Below are positions 22,952-32,237 of a DNA stretch of 52,298 bases, one piece after another. The translations under genes were made by a program, and so were the position numbers. A model generated the notes under the pieces. It was given only the letters and a program-made list of their open reading frames with translations. It was not told the DNA's origin and did no database searches. The first letter of the stretch is position 1. Each line of letters starts with the position of its first letter. Source of the stretch: an uncultured Eisenbergiella sp. (GTDB taxonomy: Bacteria > Bacillota > Clostridia > Lachnospirales > Lachnospiraceae). The stretch spans positions 1-52,298 of the forward strand of contig CANQVD010000027.1 in NCBI GenBank assembly GCA_947627215.1, read 5' to 3'.

Positions 22952-24415
22952 TTACTCCTTTTCTTTCATCATTTTTATAAATTCAAGAATCCTTTTTTTC
23001 TTCCATAAAATCAGAATTAATATAAACATCATCATAAGATATTTCAAAATATAAATATCACTTATCAGACGTATCACCATTGTTACCGCAATAAGGGCAA
23101 AAGAAATCCATAAAAGTTTCGATCTATCATATATTTCCTGTCCGATATATTTTTTACACACCTTTCTATAAAACACATAATGCAAAAAACAAAAGACCAA
23201 ATAACAAATAAAAGTAGTATATGCCGCCGCCTTATACCCGCAAAGACTGATAAAAATATAATTAAGACCGATATTTAAAAACGCACAGCAGACCGATGCA
23301 ATGGTAATAGTATATTTCTGTTCAAAATACTCCTGCACTCGTGCAAACAACTGAAAAACATAATTAAAGAAAACACCAAGACTAATGGGAATAATGAGCG
23401 AAACACTTTCAGCATATTTTATTCCCCCAAATATAAACACAACCTCCTGTCCGAACAACATGATTCCGCAAAGTGCAACCGCAATAAACCCAATCACGTA
23501 ATTAGAATTTTTCGCAAGGATTGTAAATTTTTTGTCCTTTATCATTTGATATTGATATGGTGCAAAAGCTGAGTTCACGGCGTTGGTAATCATTGTTATT
23601 AAAAGTCCGACCGAATACGCCATGCTGTAAATCGCGACATCGGAAGAACCACACATCCTATCTATCATAATTCGATCGGAGCTCAGCAATACTATTTCCG
23701 AAAGATAATGCGGTAAAAGAGGTACACAAAATCCAAAAGAGAATTTCCAAACACTACTGTCATAAAAAGTTCTATTTTTGTTAAGGACACTGATTGTAAT
23801 AACCATGCCTATCACAACCGCAGATATAGCCCGAGAAAATATGTACGCTTCTGCCGTTTTTGAAACAAAAGCAATCATAAATAACCCGCCAAAGAGTACT
23901 CCAAAATTATATATCAATGATTGAAGTACTATGATTTTATAATCGTACTCATACTGCCTAAAATAGATCCAACAATAAATTATGCTTTGAAACACACAAA
24001 ATAAATATAAACACACGATAAGAAAACCTGACATTCCGGTAAATTTCCTGATAGTCTCAAATGAAAAGAATAGGATTCCTCCCCATATAAAAGCCAAAAA
24101 CAAATCGTATCCTATCAAACTTGAAAGCACTTTATTCCTATCTTCGTATTTTACACAAAGATTCATCACCGCATGGGCCGATGAAAATGTAATTAAAATC
24201 AGGAATATGTTTTCCCAAGATGTAAAGGTATTAATCTTTCCATATTCATCCGTAGACAACATCCTTGTTATAAAAGGTGTGGTTAAAATACTCATCGCCT
24301 TTTGTAAGAATTGGCAAAGAGTTAACCAGACTGTTGCCTTCAAAGGCATGGATAAATTATGGTACTTCTCTGATAGATCATCTATTTTTTTTTGCGACTG
24401 CTGTAGTATCTGCAT
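22952..24415 (-). CDS. Polysaccharide flippase (Wzx/MATE-like)
   Basis: 487 aa from the ATG at 24415; the frame extends to 24481 and the ribosome site is weak, so the start is uncertain (24349 is another option). About 12-14 membrane segments. The N-terminal pattern LKATVWLTLCQFLQKAMSIL then TTPFITRMLSTDEYG is typical of Wzx flippases of low-GC Gram-positive capsule loci. It would move lipid-linked repeat units across the membrane. It overlaps the end of the WavE-like gene by 38 nt. Confidence 0.85.
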   Translation of the reverse strand: MQILQQSQKKIDDLSEKYHNLSMPLKATVWLTLCQFLQKAMSILTTPFITRMLSTDEYGKINTFTSWENIFLILITFSSAHAVMNLCVKYEDRNKVLSSLIGYDLFLAFIWGGILFFSFETIRKFTGMSGFLIVCLYLFCVFQSIIYCWIYFRQYEYDYKIIVLQSLIYNFGVLFGGLFMIAFVSKTAEAYIFSRAISAVVIGMVITISVLNKNRTFYDSSVWKFSFGFCVPLLPHYLSEIVLLSSDRIMIDRMCGSSDVAIYSMAYSVGLLITMITNAVNSAFAPYQYQMIKDKKFTILAKNSNYVIGFIAVALCGIMLFGQEVVFIFGGIKYAESVSLIIPISLGVFFNYVFQLFARVQEYFEQKYTITIASVCCAFLNIGLNYIFISLCGYKAAAYTTFICYLVFCFLHYVFYRKVCKKYIGQEIYDRSKLLWISFALIAVTMVIRLISDIYILKYLMMMFILILILWKKKRILEFIKMMKEKE

Positions 24416-25490
24416 ATTTTTCAAACTTTTTATCAAAAATCGTATTTCCGGAATATAGATTGAACCAATTAAAAAAATCAAAATTTAATGTATCCATTCG
24501 ATCCGTGGAATCTGTCTTTTCATAATAAGATGCATAAAAAAAATTCAAATCATACAATCTGTCATATTTTTCCCACATTATATCGACATCCTTCATGCCG
24601 AAACATATCAGATTATTTTTAACAATCTCCCAAAAATTCTCTACCGTGTTTTTACAATCACAGTTCAAAATATCACAACAATAATGCTTCAATATATAAA
24701 TCTCCGGGGCAAACATCTCTTCTGCATTCTGACGTCTGGTAGCAGAAAAAATGTGCCTCCGTACATTGTCATTGTCATCATCTCTTCGTTTGTCCAATGG
24801 CGCAGAGAAAAGTTTAATCAGATCGTCTGTATAGCCTAAATACATAAAATCGCTTATATTATATGGAGCAAACATACTGCCCGCCGGCATACCCAATACA
24901 ATTAATCTTCCTTTTTGACAATTACATTTACTTGGAAAAGCATTCAACGCCGAAATCATTGAATCAAAAATATACGATTTGCAGATTCGTTGATCTGTTC
25001 TTGTTTTTACAGCATAAGTACAGCCATACTTTTTTGCTTCTTTTATTCCCGCCAGAGAATTCACAAGTTGAAAATTTACGTTAAGAATCCCGCTGTTTAA
25101 CGGTCTTTTACTTCTTACAACCTTTACTCCCAGATTACTGAGCCTCTCAAGTCGATCAGCAGGTTCATCCTCCCAAGTTGAAACTATAATCAAAGCATGA
25201 GGATATACCTTTTTATAAAACAGAATTGAATTTACGGTCATATCATTTTGTGTACAAATCGGTCCCTGCATTACTATTGCTAAATTACAGGATTTATTTA
25301 AATCACCTACCAAAGGTATATTTGTTGAAATTTTAGATTTTACCAAAAACGTAACATAGGAAGATGATGTTTCCACCGCTTTACAGATATGTTTCATAAT
25401 ACTCACGGTTGCATTCTCTGAAAAGAAATTTACAAACATAGAGAGGAATTTAATAAATATTCTTACTATAAAAACAAAAAAAACCTTCAT
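24378..25490 (-). CDS. WavE-like glycan synthesis protein (putative glycosyltransferase)
   Basis: 370 aa from the ATG at 25490 (AAAGG about 10 nt upstream). The core starts with NLAIVMQGPICTQNDMTVNS, then TWEDEP, and continues with VKTRTDQRI, the pattern of the WavE family first named in Vibrio lipopolysaccharide loci and also found in capsule loci. The fold is GT-A-like and the TDQR segment probably serves as the metal site. An N-terminal hydrophobic stretch may associate it with the membrane. Donor and acceptor sugars are unknown. Confidence 0.65.
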   Translation of the reverse strand: MKVFFVFIVRIFIKFLSMFVNFFSENATVSIMKHICKAVETSSSYVTFLVKSKISTNIPLVGDLNKSCNLAIVMQGPICTQNDMTVNSILFYKKVYPHALIIVSTWEDEPADRLERLSNLGVKVVRSKRPLNSGILNVNFQLVNSLAGIKEAKKYGCTYAVKTRTDQRICKSYIFDSMISALNAFPSKCNCQKGRLIVLGMPAGSMFAPYNISDFMYLGYTDDLIKLFSAPLDKRRDDDNDNVRRHIFSATRRQNAEEMFAPEIYILKHYCCDILNCDCKNTVENFWEIVKNNLICFGMKDVDIMWEKYDRLYDLNFFYASYYEKTDSTDRMDTLNFDFFNWFNLYSGNTIFDKKFEKYADTTAVAKKNR

Positions 25491-25587
25491 AATATAGCAG
25501 CCTTTCACTGTATCAAAATATACATATTCTATTCATTTTTCGTAAAATTTTCTATCTGAATTATTTCTTCCTTATATTTCTTTAAAT

Positions 25588-26148
25588 TTATCTGAAAAAA
25601 AGATACCATTTTTTTAAATCATATTTTTCTGCCTTTCTTTTACCTATACATAAAGCCGGATTCCCTGCATATACTGCATTTGGAAAATAAATTCCCGCTT
25701 TTGCAACTGTCCCGGCAGTAAATAAAGCACCATTTTGCATTATTACTCCTCCTAAAACAATACAACTTGCAAAAATAACACAATAATCATTAATTTCAAT
25801 CGGCCTCTTTTGATATGAAAATGTGGAATCATGAATATCATGATAACCTGTTATTAACTTTGAATATATTGCAACTGTGACATTAGATCCAATCTTTATC
25901 CTCCCTCTTCCATCTAAAAAACAGTATTCATTAACATAAGTATTTTCTCCTATTTCTATTTTCCATGGACACACAATAGTTGTCTTCATTAATATTCTCG
26001 AATTTTTTCCTATTTTTAATCCACATACGCGATATAATATTTTTCTTATGCTCCACATTGGAATGTTACATACAAAATAATTCAAAAAGATATATACAAG
26101 GCTATCTAAAATTGACATAAATATGTTGTAATTCCTCCGCATAGCCAT
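25588..26148 (-). CDS. Hexapeptide-repeat acetyltransferase (maltose/galactoside O-acetyltransferase type)
   Basis: 186 aa from the ATG at 26148 behind AAAGGAG. Left-handed beta-helix repeats run from about residue 60 (LKIGKNSRI, IEIGENTYV, IKIGSNVTV) to 165. TGYHDIHDS holds the catalytic-type His and YAGNPALCIGKR is the usual end of the helix. It probably acetylates a sugar of the glycan or its nucleotide precursor. The N-terminal 40 residues are hydrophobic and may bind the membrane. The start is 14 nt from the stop of the upstream membrane protein. Confidence 0.8.
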   Translation of the reverse strand: MAMRRNYNIFMSILDSLVYIFLNYFVCNIPMWSIRKILYRVCGLKIGKNSRILMKTTIVCPWKIEIGENTYVNEYCFLDGRGRIKIGSNVTVAIYSKLITGYHDIHDSTFSYQKRPIEINDYCVIFASCIVLGGVIMQNGALFTAGTVAKAGIYFPNAVYAGNPALCIGKRKAEKYDLKKWYLFFR

Positions 26149-26162
26149 AAGAAACTCCTTTC

Positions 26163-27911
26163 TCAATCCTCCAACTTTTCCCAAAGCTTCAGGCAAGCCG
26201 ATTCCTTTAGTAATTTATAATTATCCTTTGATAACTCATCCTCTCTCTCTGATTGTTTCGTGGTTAACAGATATTGATATTTTCCATAATCATAAATATT
26301 ATTTACGCAATGCAACGTATTTTCTGAAAGCAAAAACTGTAATTCAAAAATTCCCCGCGTTGATTCATCGTAAAAAAAATGCAATTCATCTTCCAACGCC
26401 TGTTCTTTTATATAATCGGCTAATTCCAATTCCGATTTTCCATGCATTACTGACCATTTTAAACATCCATTTTCATATATATAAAAAAAGGAAGTTATCC
26501 ACATATAAGCAGAAATTAATAAAGCTATCGGATATAATATATTTTCACTTTTTTTTATCAACACACTCCCAATCAAAAAAACAAATAAATTAAATATATA
26601 CAATGACAATCGAACGAAACCAATACGACTATAATCCTCTTCCATCAATATTTTTGCGATACCACTGCAATTAATCCATGTATTCGCGCCTCCTGACGTA
26701 TATGTCTGAAGTGCGCCGATAGATATCGATATCATTAAATAAATTAAGCCAATCAATAGGGACACTTTCATTATTTCTTTATCTACCTGATATAACTTGA
26801 CTAGAGTTACTAAAATCAAAGGCGGAAGTGTATATTCAAAATACCTTCCATAGATTAAAACATCATACCTAACTTCATAGTGAATCATAAAAAGGCTTGC
26901 TACGGCCATCATAATAATTGTATTCAAAAACATAAAAAACTGTATAATATCCAGATTAGATAATTCTTTTTTCGCCCACATTTTTTTTGTTCCACATATA
27001 ACATCAAAGAATGCAACTCCATAAATCAGATTTGTACTGGAAAGCGCATAGTATATTTTCCCAAGATATGCACCTATAAAAGATTTAATCCCTGGAACGG
27101 ATAACAGAAATTTAATTTTTCCAATCTGACCGGACACATCATTTCCCGAATTATATGCCACATAATCACTCGTCAAATAGTGCTGTTGATATGTCCCTTT
27201 AATCTGCCAAAATATAGTTAAAAGACATATGGAAAAGAATATAACTGCTAAAAAAGCCTTCCATCCTGATACGCTTCTATCCTTTTGTATCAAAAAAAAT
27301 AAGGAGCAGAAACCTACCATCAAAACACCAACTGTTCTCAAATGAACGGACAAACTGATTATCAGAATAAACAAAACGATAATTGTCTTCCATAGGGTCA
27401 CCTTTTTTATCATCAAGAGAAAAACATAAACCAAAATCCAATATAGCAATGCAATTAATATTTCAGATAATGTAAATTGGGTAAAAAAAATATTAGACGT
27501 ATACACAATAGAAGTATATGCAATTAAAACTTTTATTCCATATGGCATATCTATCGATTCTGTCACCAATATTACAATTTTCAATGCAATGAAATAAATT
27601 AAACACAAAAACAATGCATTAATCACAAGCGCTGTTTTGTACGCTACAACGGCAGAAGATGTCCATCGTAAAATAAAATTTAATACAAATAACCCATATC
27701 CATAGCCAAAATAAACACCTAAAGAACTGACATCAGACCAATCCCACCCGGCAAAATAACTTCCTGCTGCCCAGTACCCATATTCATCATCCAAAACTTT
27801 TACCATCTGATTATCTGGCAAATGATAGAGACATATTCCGAGGAGGATAAAAACTGGTATAATTGACAAAAGAAATTTAGACCACTTCCCATACAATACT
27901 TTTTGAATCAT
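26163..27911 (-). CDS. GT-C-type membrane glycosyltransferase-like protein 1
   Basis: 582 aa; ATG behind GGGAG. About 12 membrane segments, with an extracytoplasmic first loop carrying VLDDEYGYWAAGSYF and GWDWSDVSSLGVYFGYGYG. Acidic residues in the first loop are the usual catalytic site of GT-C enzymes (PMT/ArnT-like), which use lipid-phosphate sugars. The protein at 38261-40033 has the same N-terminal pattern (LPDEFGYW, LGWDWSGAASLGSYYSFGYS), so the two are paralogues, one AT-rich and one GC-rich. They probably add single side-branch sugars outside the membrane, but this is inferred. Confidence 0.7.
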   Translation of the reverse strand: MIQKVLYGKWSKFLLSIIPVFILLGICLYHLPDNQMVKVLDDEYGYWAAGSYFAGWDWSDVSSLGVYFGYGYGLFVLNFILRWTSSAVVAYKTALVINALFLCLIYFIALKIVILVTESIDMPYGIKVLIAYTSIVYTSNIFFTQFTLSEILIALLYWILVYVFLLMIKKVTLWKTIIVLFILIISLSVHLRTVGVLMVGFCSLFFLIQKDRSVSGWKAFLAVIFFSICLLTIFWQIKGTYQQHYLTSDYVAYNSGNDVSGQIGKIKFLLSVPGIKSFIGAYLGKIYYALSSTNLIYGVAFFDVICGTKKMWAKKELSNLDIIQFFMFLNTIIMMAVASLFMIHYEVRYDVLIYGRYFEYTLPPLILVTLVKLYQVDKEIMKVSLLIGLIYLMISISIGALQTYTSGGANTWINCSGIAKILMEEDYSRIGFVRLSLYIFNLFVFLIGSVLIKKSENILYPIALLISAYMWITSFFYIYENGCLKWSVMHGKSELELADYIKEQALEDELHFFYDESTRGIFELQFLLSENTLHCVNNIYDYGKYQYLLTTKQSEREDELSKDNYKLLKESACLKLWEKLED

Positions 27912-27935
27912 AATAATCTCCCGAAAACAACTTGT

Positions 27936-28094
27936 TTATTTTCTCCTCAATTTCAAAACATTTAAAAAAGTCCCTTTTGTCCATAGATATAGGATTTCCC
28001 TGTCATTCGCCAGATTTCCTTCAATGCTAATTGAATTCAGTAATTTAAAATCTCCACGGCTTAATGCGTCTATTGTTTTAAGCTTAATTCCAAC
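27936..28094 (-). pseudogene. Decayed fragment of a family 4 glycosyltransferase
   Basis: The minus-strand frame has no start and begins 6 nt after the methyltransferase stop. It reads VGIKLKTIDALSRG, then LLNSISIEGN, ending at a TAA. This lines up with GAGIKVKIIEALSCG and LTNSIGIEGI of the intact glycosyltransferase at 28904-30121, the donor-binding part of the family 4 fold. About 50 codons remain and the rest is missing. It is a relic of gene loss or of a recombination event between glycosyltransferase genes. Confidence 0.6.
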
Positions 28095-28100
28095 TTATCC

Positions 28101-28841
28101 TTACGACAGTTTCTTAGACACCAAAACATATAGGGAATATGCTTCAAGTCCTAAATAAGCATTTTCATCCCGATCAGCATACTTATCAAATTCTATAATA
28201 GAAGTTGGCATCCCTGAGCATTTTTCAGTCAACTCACAAATATCATTTCCCCAATCATATGTAACCAAAGATCCATTTTCTTTATCAATCGGATTACCAT
28301 GATAAACTTCCGGTAGAATTGGTTTGCGAATTCCATTTTCTATGCTTATTCTTGGAACTGTCCTTTTTAGCGGGGAATCAATTGGAACCGTAAAAATATG
28401 AACCCCCCCCGGTTTTAACACACGATATATTTCCTTGAATGCCACAAATGGATTATTAATATGTTCAAATACATCTTGAGTGATAAAGATATCAAAAGAA
28501 TTATCTTCGAATTTTAAATCCTCAAGATTTTGATTTGTGCATCCGGCAGATATAGTCTTCCCCAATTCCTTATCTTCATAAAAAAAGGAATATGTATAGT
28601 CTGCGCAATACTTTTTTAGCATTCTATGCACTGCTCCACTCGGACTGCTTTCATGTATTCTTTTTTGTTTCCATTCGGGCACATTATCATTCAACACTTT
28701 AATAAGAGCCCGCTGTCTTGGTGAACTATGGCAAAAGGCACATCTATATGACTCTCTTAGCCAATTATCGAAAGAAACAAAAATAGTTCTTTTTTGACAA
28801 ACAGAGCAATATCCTATCCGCATTTTTTTAATTGAATACAT
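28101..28841 (-). CDS. SAM-dependent methyltransferase with N-terminal zinc ribbon
   Basis: 246 aa; ATG behind GGAGG. A four-cysteine ribbon (CSVC near residue 12, CAFC near 34) precedes a class I methyltransferase domain: QDVFEHINNPFVAFKEIYRV and LKPGGVHIFTVP are the usual late motifs of methyltransferase type 11 proteins. The target is probably a sugar of the glycan. A run of eight G in the PGG codons is in frame. The motif-I glycine loop is poorly conserved (ESSPSGAVHRML), so activity is likely but not certain. Confidence 0.75.
   Translation of the reverse strand: MYSIKKMRIGYCSVCQKRTIFVSFDNWLRESYRCAFCHSSPRQRALIKVLNDNVPEWKQKRIHESSPSGAVHRMLKKYCADYTYSFFYEDKELGKTISAGCTNQNLEDLKFEDNSFDIFITQDVFEHINNPFVAFKEIYRVLKPGGVHIFTVPIDSPLKRTVPRISIENGIRKPILPEVYHGNPIDKENGSLVTYDWGNDICELTEKCSGMPTSIIEFDKYADRDENAYLGLEAYSLYVLVSKKLS
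28403..28410 (-). repeat. G8 tract in the methyltransferase gene
   Basis: Eight G on the coding strand covering the P-G-G-V codons; in frame here. Shortest of the three tracts. Confidence 0.5.
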
Positions 28842-28903
28842 AAATGAAGCCTCCGGTTAAATATTCATAAAATCTGCATAAAATCAAAATAAAAGTCTAA
28901 ATT

Positions 28904-30121
28904 TTATTTTTTTATTATTTCCTTTATTTTTTCAGCAAACCTTTCTGCACTCTCTTCATAATCAAAATTATTTCTGACTACGTCCTTTGCGTATTCACAT
29001 AGACGCTGCATATCAATTTTCCCCTCACTGATCTTTTTAATGACATCTGCATAATCGCCTGGTTTTTCACAATGAAAGTAAGACTCCCCATTAACAGCCG
29101 GGATTCCTTCGATGCCGATAGAATTCGTCAGCACCGGGATCCCACAGCTTAGCGCCTCAATGATTTTTACTTTGATACCTGCCCCCAGGACCAGGGGTGC
29201 GACCAAACACAGCCCCTTCGCCAATTCAGCAGAAATGTCATCCACATAACCTTTTATGATGATCCTGTCGCTGCAATATCGATATAATCTGTGATTCGGA
29301 TTGCTCCCGATAATCACAAAACGTATTTCTTCATCTTCAAGCAAAGGCATTACATTAAGAATAAACCATTCGGCACTTTTCCAGTTTTCCTCTCTTGACA
29401 TCGCGCCGTAATAAACAATATCTTTCGTATCTCTTTGAGGAAATACATTCAACAGAGACTGATAAAACACAGACCACACCAAGATTTCATTATTCACGCC
29501 GTCTTTTACGATCAGCCTGTAATCCTTTGTATTGTTTAGCACAACCAGATTCACACAATTCAGATACTCTAATTCAAGTCTTTTTACTTTCTCATATTTC
29601 ATGTTATAAAATACTTTTCGTAATCCCTCACTGCTTTCCCTGCGGCGGAACTGCCCAAGATAAGAGACGTCTTCCTCAACAGCCACAATGGGAATGTCTG
29701 GATAATACTTTTTAATATCGCCCAGCATAAAGAGTATTTCTGTCCATTGCAAAACAATACAGTCTGGGCTATAACCCTCTTGATATAATTCGTCTAACAT
29801 TTTTCTTATTCCATAGGAAATATCACATGGTGTAAGACCGGCATATTTATTCAAAATATTTAACTTAGAAGCCCATGCGATTCCTCTGCGGATAAATCCA
29901 TAAATTCCCTTCCATTTACGAATATATATTTTGTTCTTTATGTTGTATTTATCCAAATCGAGTTTGACAACCTCGTACTCTTTACAAAGTGTCAAAAGTG
30001 TGACATCAAAATCAGAAGACCAGTACTCATTTTTTAAATAATAGTTCTCTGTTTTTCCGCTGGCATGATCGACATGATCATAAGGCGCCATCATCGAAAT
30101 CCACAATATCTTCTTTTTCAT
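28904..30121 (-). CDS. Glycosyltransferase family 4
   Basis: 405 aa; ATG behind AAAGGAT. C-terminal half has IVYYGAMSREENWKSAEWF (start of the GT-B donor domain), GYVDDI and LVLGAGIKVKIIEALSCGIP, then NSIGIEGI, the retaining GT-B pattern with the family Glu in the EALSCG block. It transfers a sugar from a nucleotide donor to a growing lipid-linked chain in the cytoplasm. The base composition is intermediate between the AT-rich block to its left and the GC-rich block to its right. Confidence 0.85.
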   Translation of the reverse strand: MKKKILWISMMAPYDHVDHASGKTENYYLKNEYWSSDFDVTLLTLCKEYEVVKLDLDKYNIKNKIYIRKWKGIYGFIRRGIAWASKLNILNKYAGLTPCDISYGIRKMLDELYQEGYSPDCIVLQWTEILFMLGDIKKYYPDIPIVAVEEDVSYLGQFRRRESSEGLRKVFYNMKYEKVKRLELEYLNCVNLVVLNNTKDYRLIVKDGVNNEILVWSVFYQSLLNVFPQRDTKDIVYYGAMSREENWKSAEWFILNVMPLLEDEEIRFVIIGSNPNHRLYRYCSDRIIIKGYVDDISAELAKGLCLVAPLVLGAGIKVKIIEALSCGIPVLTNSIGIEGIPAVNGESYFHCEKPGDYADVIKKISEGKIDMQRLCEYAKDVVRNNFDYEESAERFAEKIKEIIKK

Positions 30122-30156
30122 ATATATCCTTTTACGATATGAATACCTTTTGATAT

Positions 30157-31218
30157 TTACTTGTTGTACATTATTTTGTTATAAATATCATTTACTTTAC
30201 ACATCACATCCATCAGGAGAAAGCTCTTGCTCCGGATCAGCACAGCTAACAGCCTCCGACGAAACGGCAGGCAGCTCAAATCGGCTTTTTTAAATGAATC
30301 TTCAAACGTATCCCTCTTGCTATCATGTTGAAATCTTTCTTTCCTTTGAAGATATGACTGCGGATTAAGTCTGTGGCAATAATCCTGGAGCACGTAATAG
30401 CTGAAATAAGCAACATCCGTATGATATAAAGCCTCAATGCATTCCCTGGAATCCGATAAATTGGTTCGAACATATTCATGAATGTATTTTAACGACATAT
30501 CATATTTTTCATATGCTTTATTCAAATATTTTCTCATGGTTGATTCATGTATATAATAATTGTAATAGCATTTATCCAAATATAATATCTTTCCGGCACA
30601 CCCATATGCCTTCAGCATACATGGGCGGTCCTCGCCGTATCCTTCGATGAATGCGAGTTCATTCGCCAGCCAAAAGGATCTCTTTATAAATTTCCCCCAT
30701 GGAACGGCAAAAAGGACTTTGTTAAGCGCATATTTATATGAGGAGAAAAAATTGAGCATATTTATTTGAAGGGCACGTTTTTCATCCGCCGTTTCAAAGC
30801 TTAATACAGTTCTTCCCGCATTCAAATATCTCGGCCGGATCGCCCGTTCATATACATCACACCTTCCAAATGCGAGTATGTCGATGTCATCCTCCAAGTA
30901 AGGCGCACATTCTGCGTACATATTCTCATCGAGCCAGTCATCATCATCAACAAACATCAGCCACTCACCTTTGGCAGCTCTTGCGCCTGTATTACGGGCG
31001 GCACCCTGTCCGCCGTTTTTCCTGTGAATGACCTTTATCCTCGCATCCTGTCTGGCCCATTCCTCACAGATCATTCCTGATTTATCAGGTGATTCATCAT
31101 CGACGAAAATCAATTCCCATTCCTGGAATTTCTGTCGAGCAATACTCTGCATACAGCGTTCCAGAAATTTTTCTGCTTTATATACCGGAACAATGAAACT
31201 AACAAATGGCTGCTCCAT
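30157..31218 (-). CDS. Glycosyltransferase family 2
   Basis: 353 aa; ATG behind GAGAGAGG. GT-A fold with FIVPVYKAEKFLERCMQSI, FVDDESPDKSG and MFVDDDDWLDENM (DxD-type metal site). Residues 200-350 form a charged helical tail without membrane segments. It is an inverting enzyme that probably adds one sugar of the repeat unit. It follows the frameshifted SDR gene by 37 nt in the same direction. Confidence 0.88.
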   Translation of the reverse strand: MEQPFVSFIVPVYKAEKFLERCMQSIARQKFQEWELIFVDDESPDKSGMICEEWARQDARIKVIHRKNGGQGAARNTGARAAKGEWLMFVDDDDWLDENMYAECAPYLEDDIDILAFGRCDVYERAIRPRYLNAGRTVLSFETADEKRALQINMLNFFSSYKYALNKVLFAVPWGKFIKRSFWLANELAFIEGYGEDRPCMLKAYGCAGKILYLDKCYYNYYIHESTMRKYLNKAYEKYDMSLKYIHEYVRTNLSDSRECIEALYHTDVAYFSYYVLQDYCHRLNPQSYLQRKERFQHDSKRDTFEDSFKKADLSCLPFRRRLLAVLIRSKSFLLMDVMCKVNDIYNKIMYNK

Positions 31219-31255
31219 TTTAACCTCTCTCTCATTTTCTTGGCAGCCACAGTCT

Positions 31256-32225
31256 CTATATAAACCCTTTCTCCCTGCACCATTTCATGGTTTTCTCAAA
31301 TCCAGCCGCGAAATCATGATCGGCATGGAATCCCAGCACTTCCTGGGCCTTTTTGCTTGAAGTACTGTGGTCTACCGCCAGAAAATCTATTTTGCTTTTT
31401 GAAACAAAACCATCCTTTTTCAGGACGTGGTTACAGAAACCTTCAATGATCCCCGCCAGGAAAACCGACAAACGGTATCCGATATTGATCTTGATGATCC
31501 CTGTATGGAAATACTCTGCAATCGTATCGAGATATTCCTGTACCGTAAGATCTGTATCAGCAGAGAGATTGAAAATTTCATTATATGCTTTTTCATTTCC
31601 AATCGCCTTTATAATCCCCCGCACGACATCCGTTACATATGTGGGGCTCAGATAGGAACTGCCCGAAGTCGTCAGCACAAATTTATGTTGGGCGATATTT
31701 CTGTACATCTTGATCCGTCGTGTATCCCCCGGACCATATACAAAATCCGGTCGCAAAATGGTATAGTTTACCCCCCCCCCGTAAGACTGCAAGTTCTGCC
31801 TGCATTTTCGTCTGCTCATAAGGATTGCGCGGAGCATACGGCGCATCTTCGGTACTGAGTCTTTTCCCCAAACCGATAACACCGGGTGTGCTGATATAAA
31901 TGAGCTGCTTCACATTTGCCGCAGAGCACGCCTCAACGATCCGTTTTGTCAGAAGATAGTTTACTTCTTCAAACTGCTCATACGGAATCCCATAAGCGCC
32001 CATCTGTCCGGCCATGTGAAGTACAACCTCCGCTCCTGTTAGCCTTTCACACAGATCCTCGGAACTGAAATTCGTGATTCGACACACAATATTATCCGGG
32101 CACGAGCACTCGGACAAATCGCTTTCCCCACGGACAAGACACAGATATTCATTTCCATCGTCCCGGATTGTTTCCAAAAGATTTCTCCCAATAAATCCGG
32201 TGATCCCCGTTACCACGATCCGCAT
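31256..32225 (-). pseudogene. NAD(P)-dependent SDR epimerase/dehydratase, out of frame at a G10 tract (possibly phase-OFF)
   Basis: One gene in two frames. The first (32225 to 31683) carries the Rossmann motif VVTGITGFIGRNLL, LHMAGQMG and the catalytic YEQTK. It reaches a run of ten G and is closed after a short missense tail, giving 180 aa. The second frame resumes with GGVNYTILRPDFVYGPGD and continues to 31256 with the substrate-binding domain. With nine G the frame would be continuous at 322 aa, the normal length for extended SDRs. The start has AGAGG upstream. Either slipped-strand phase variation or a sequencing error explains the shift; the rest of the gene is intact. It probably acts on a nucleotide sugar. 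Confidence 0.85.
31771..31780 (-). repeat. G10 tract that breaks the SDR gene
   Basis: Ten G on the coding strand within L-R-G-G-V codons. G9 restores the frame. Longest homopolymer of G or C I noticed in the window. Confidence 0.8.
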
Positions 32226-32237
32226 TACAGTTCCTCT

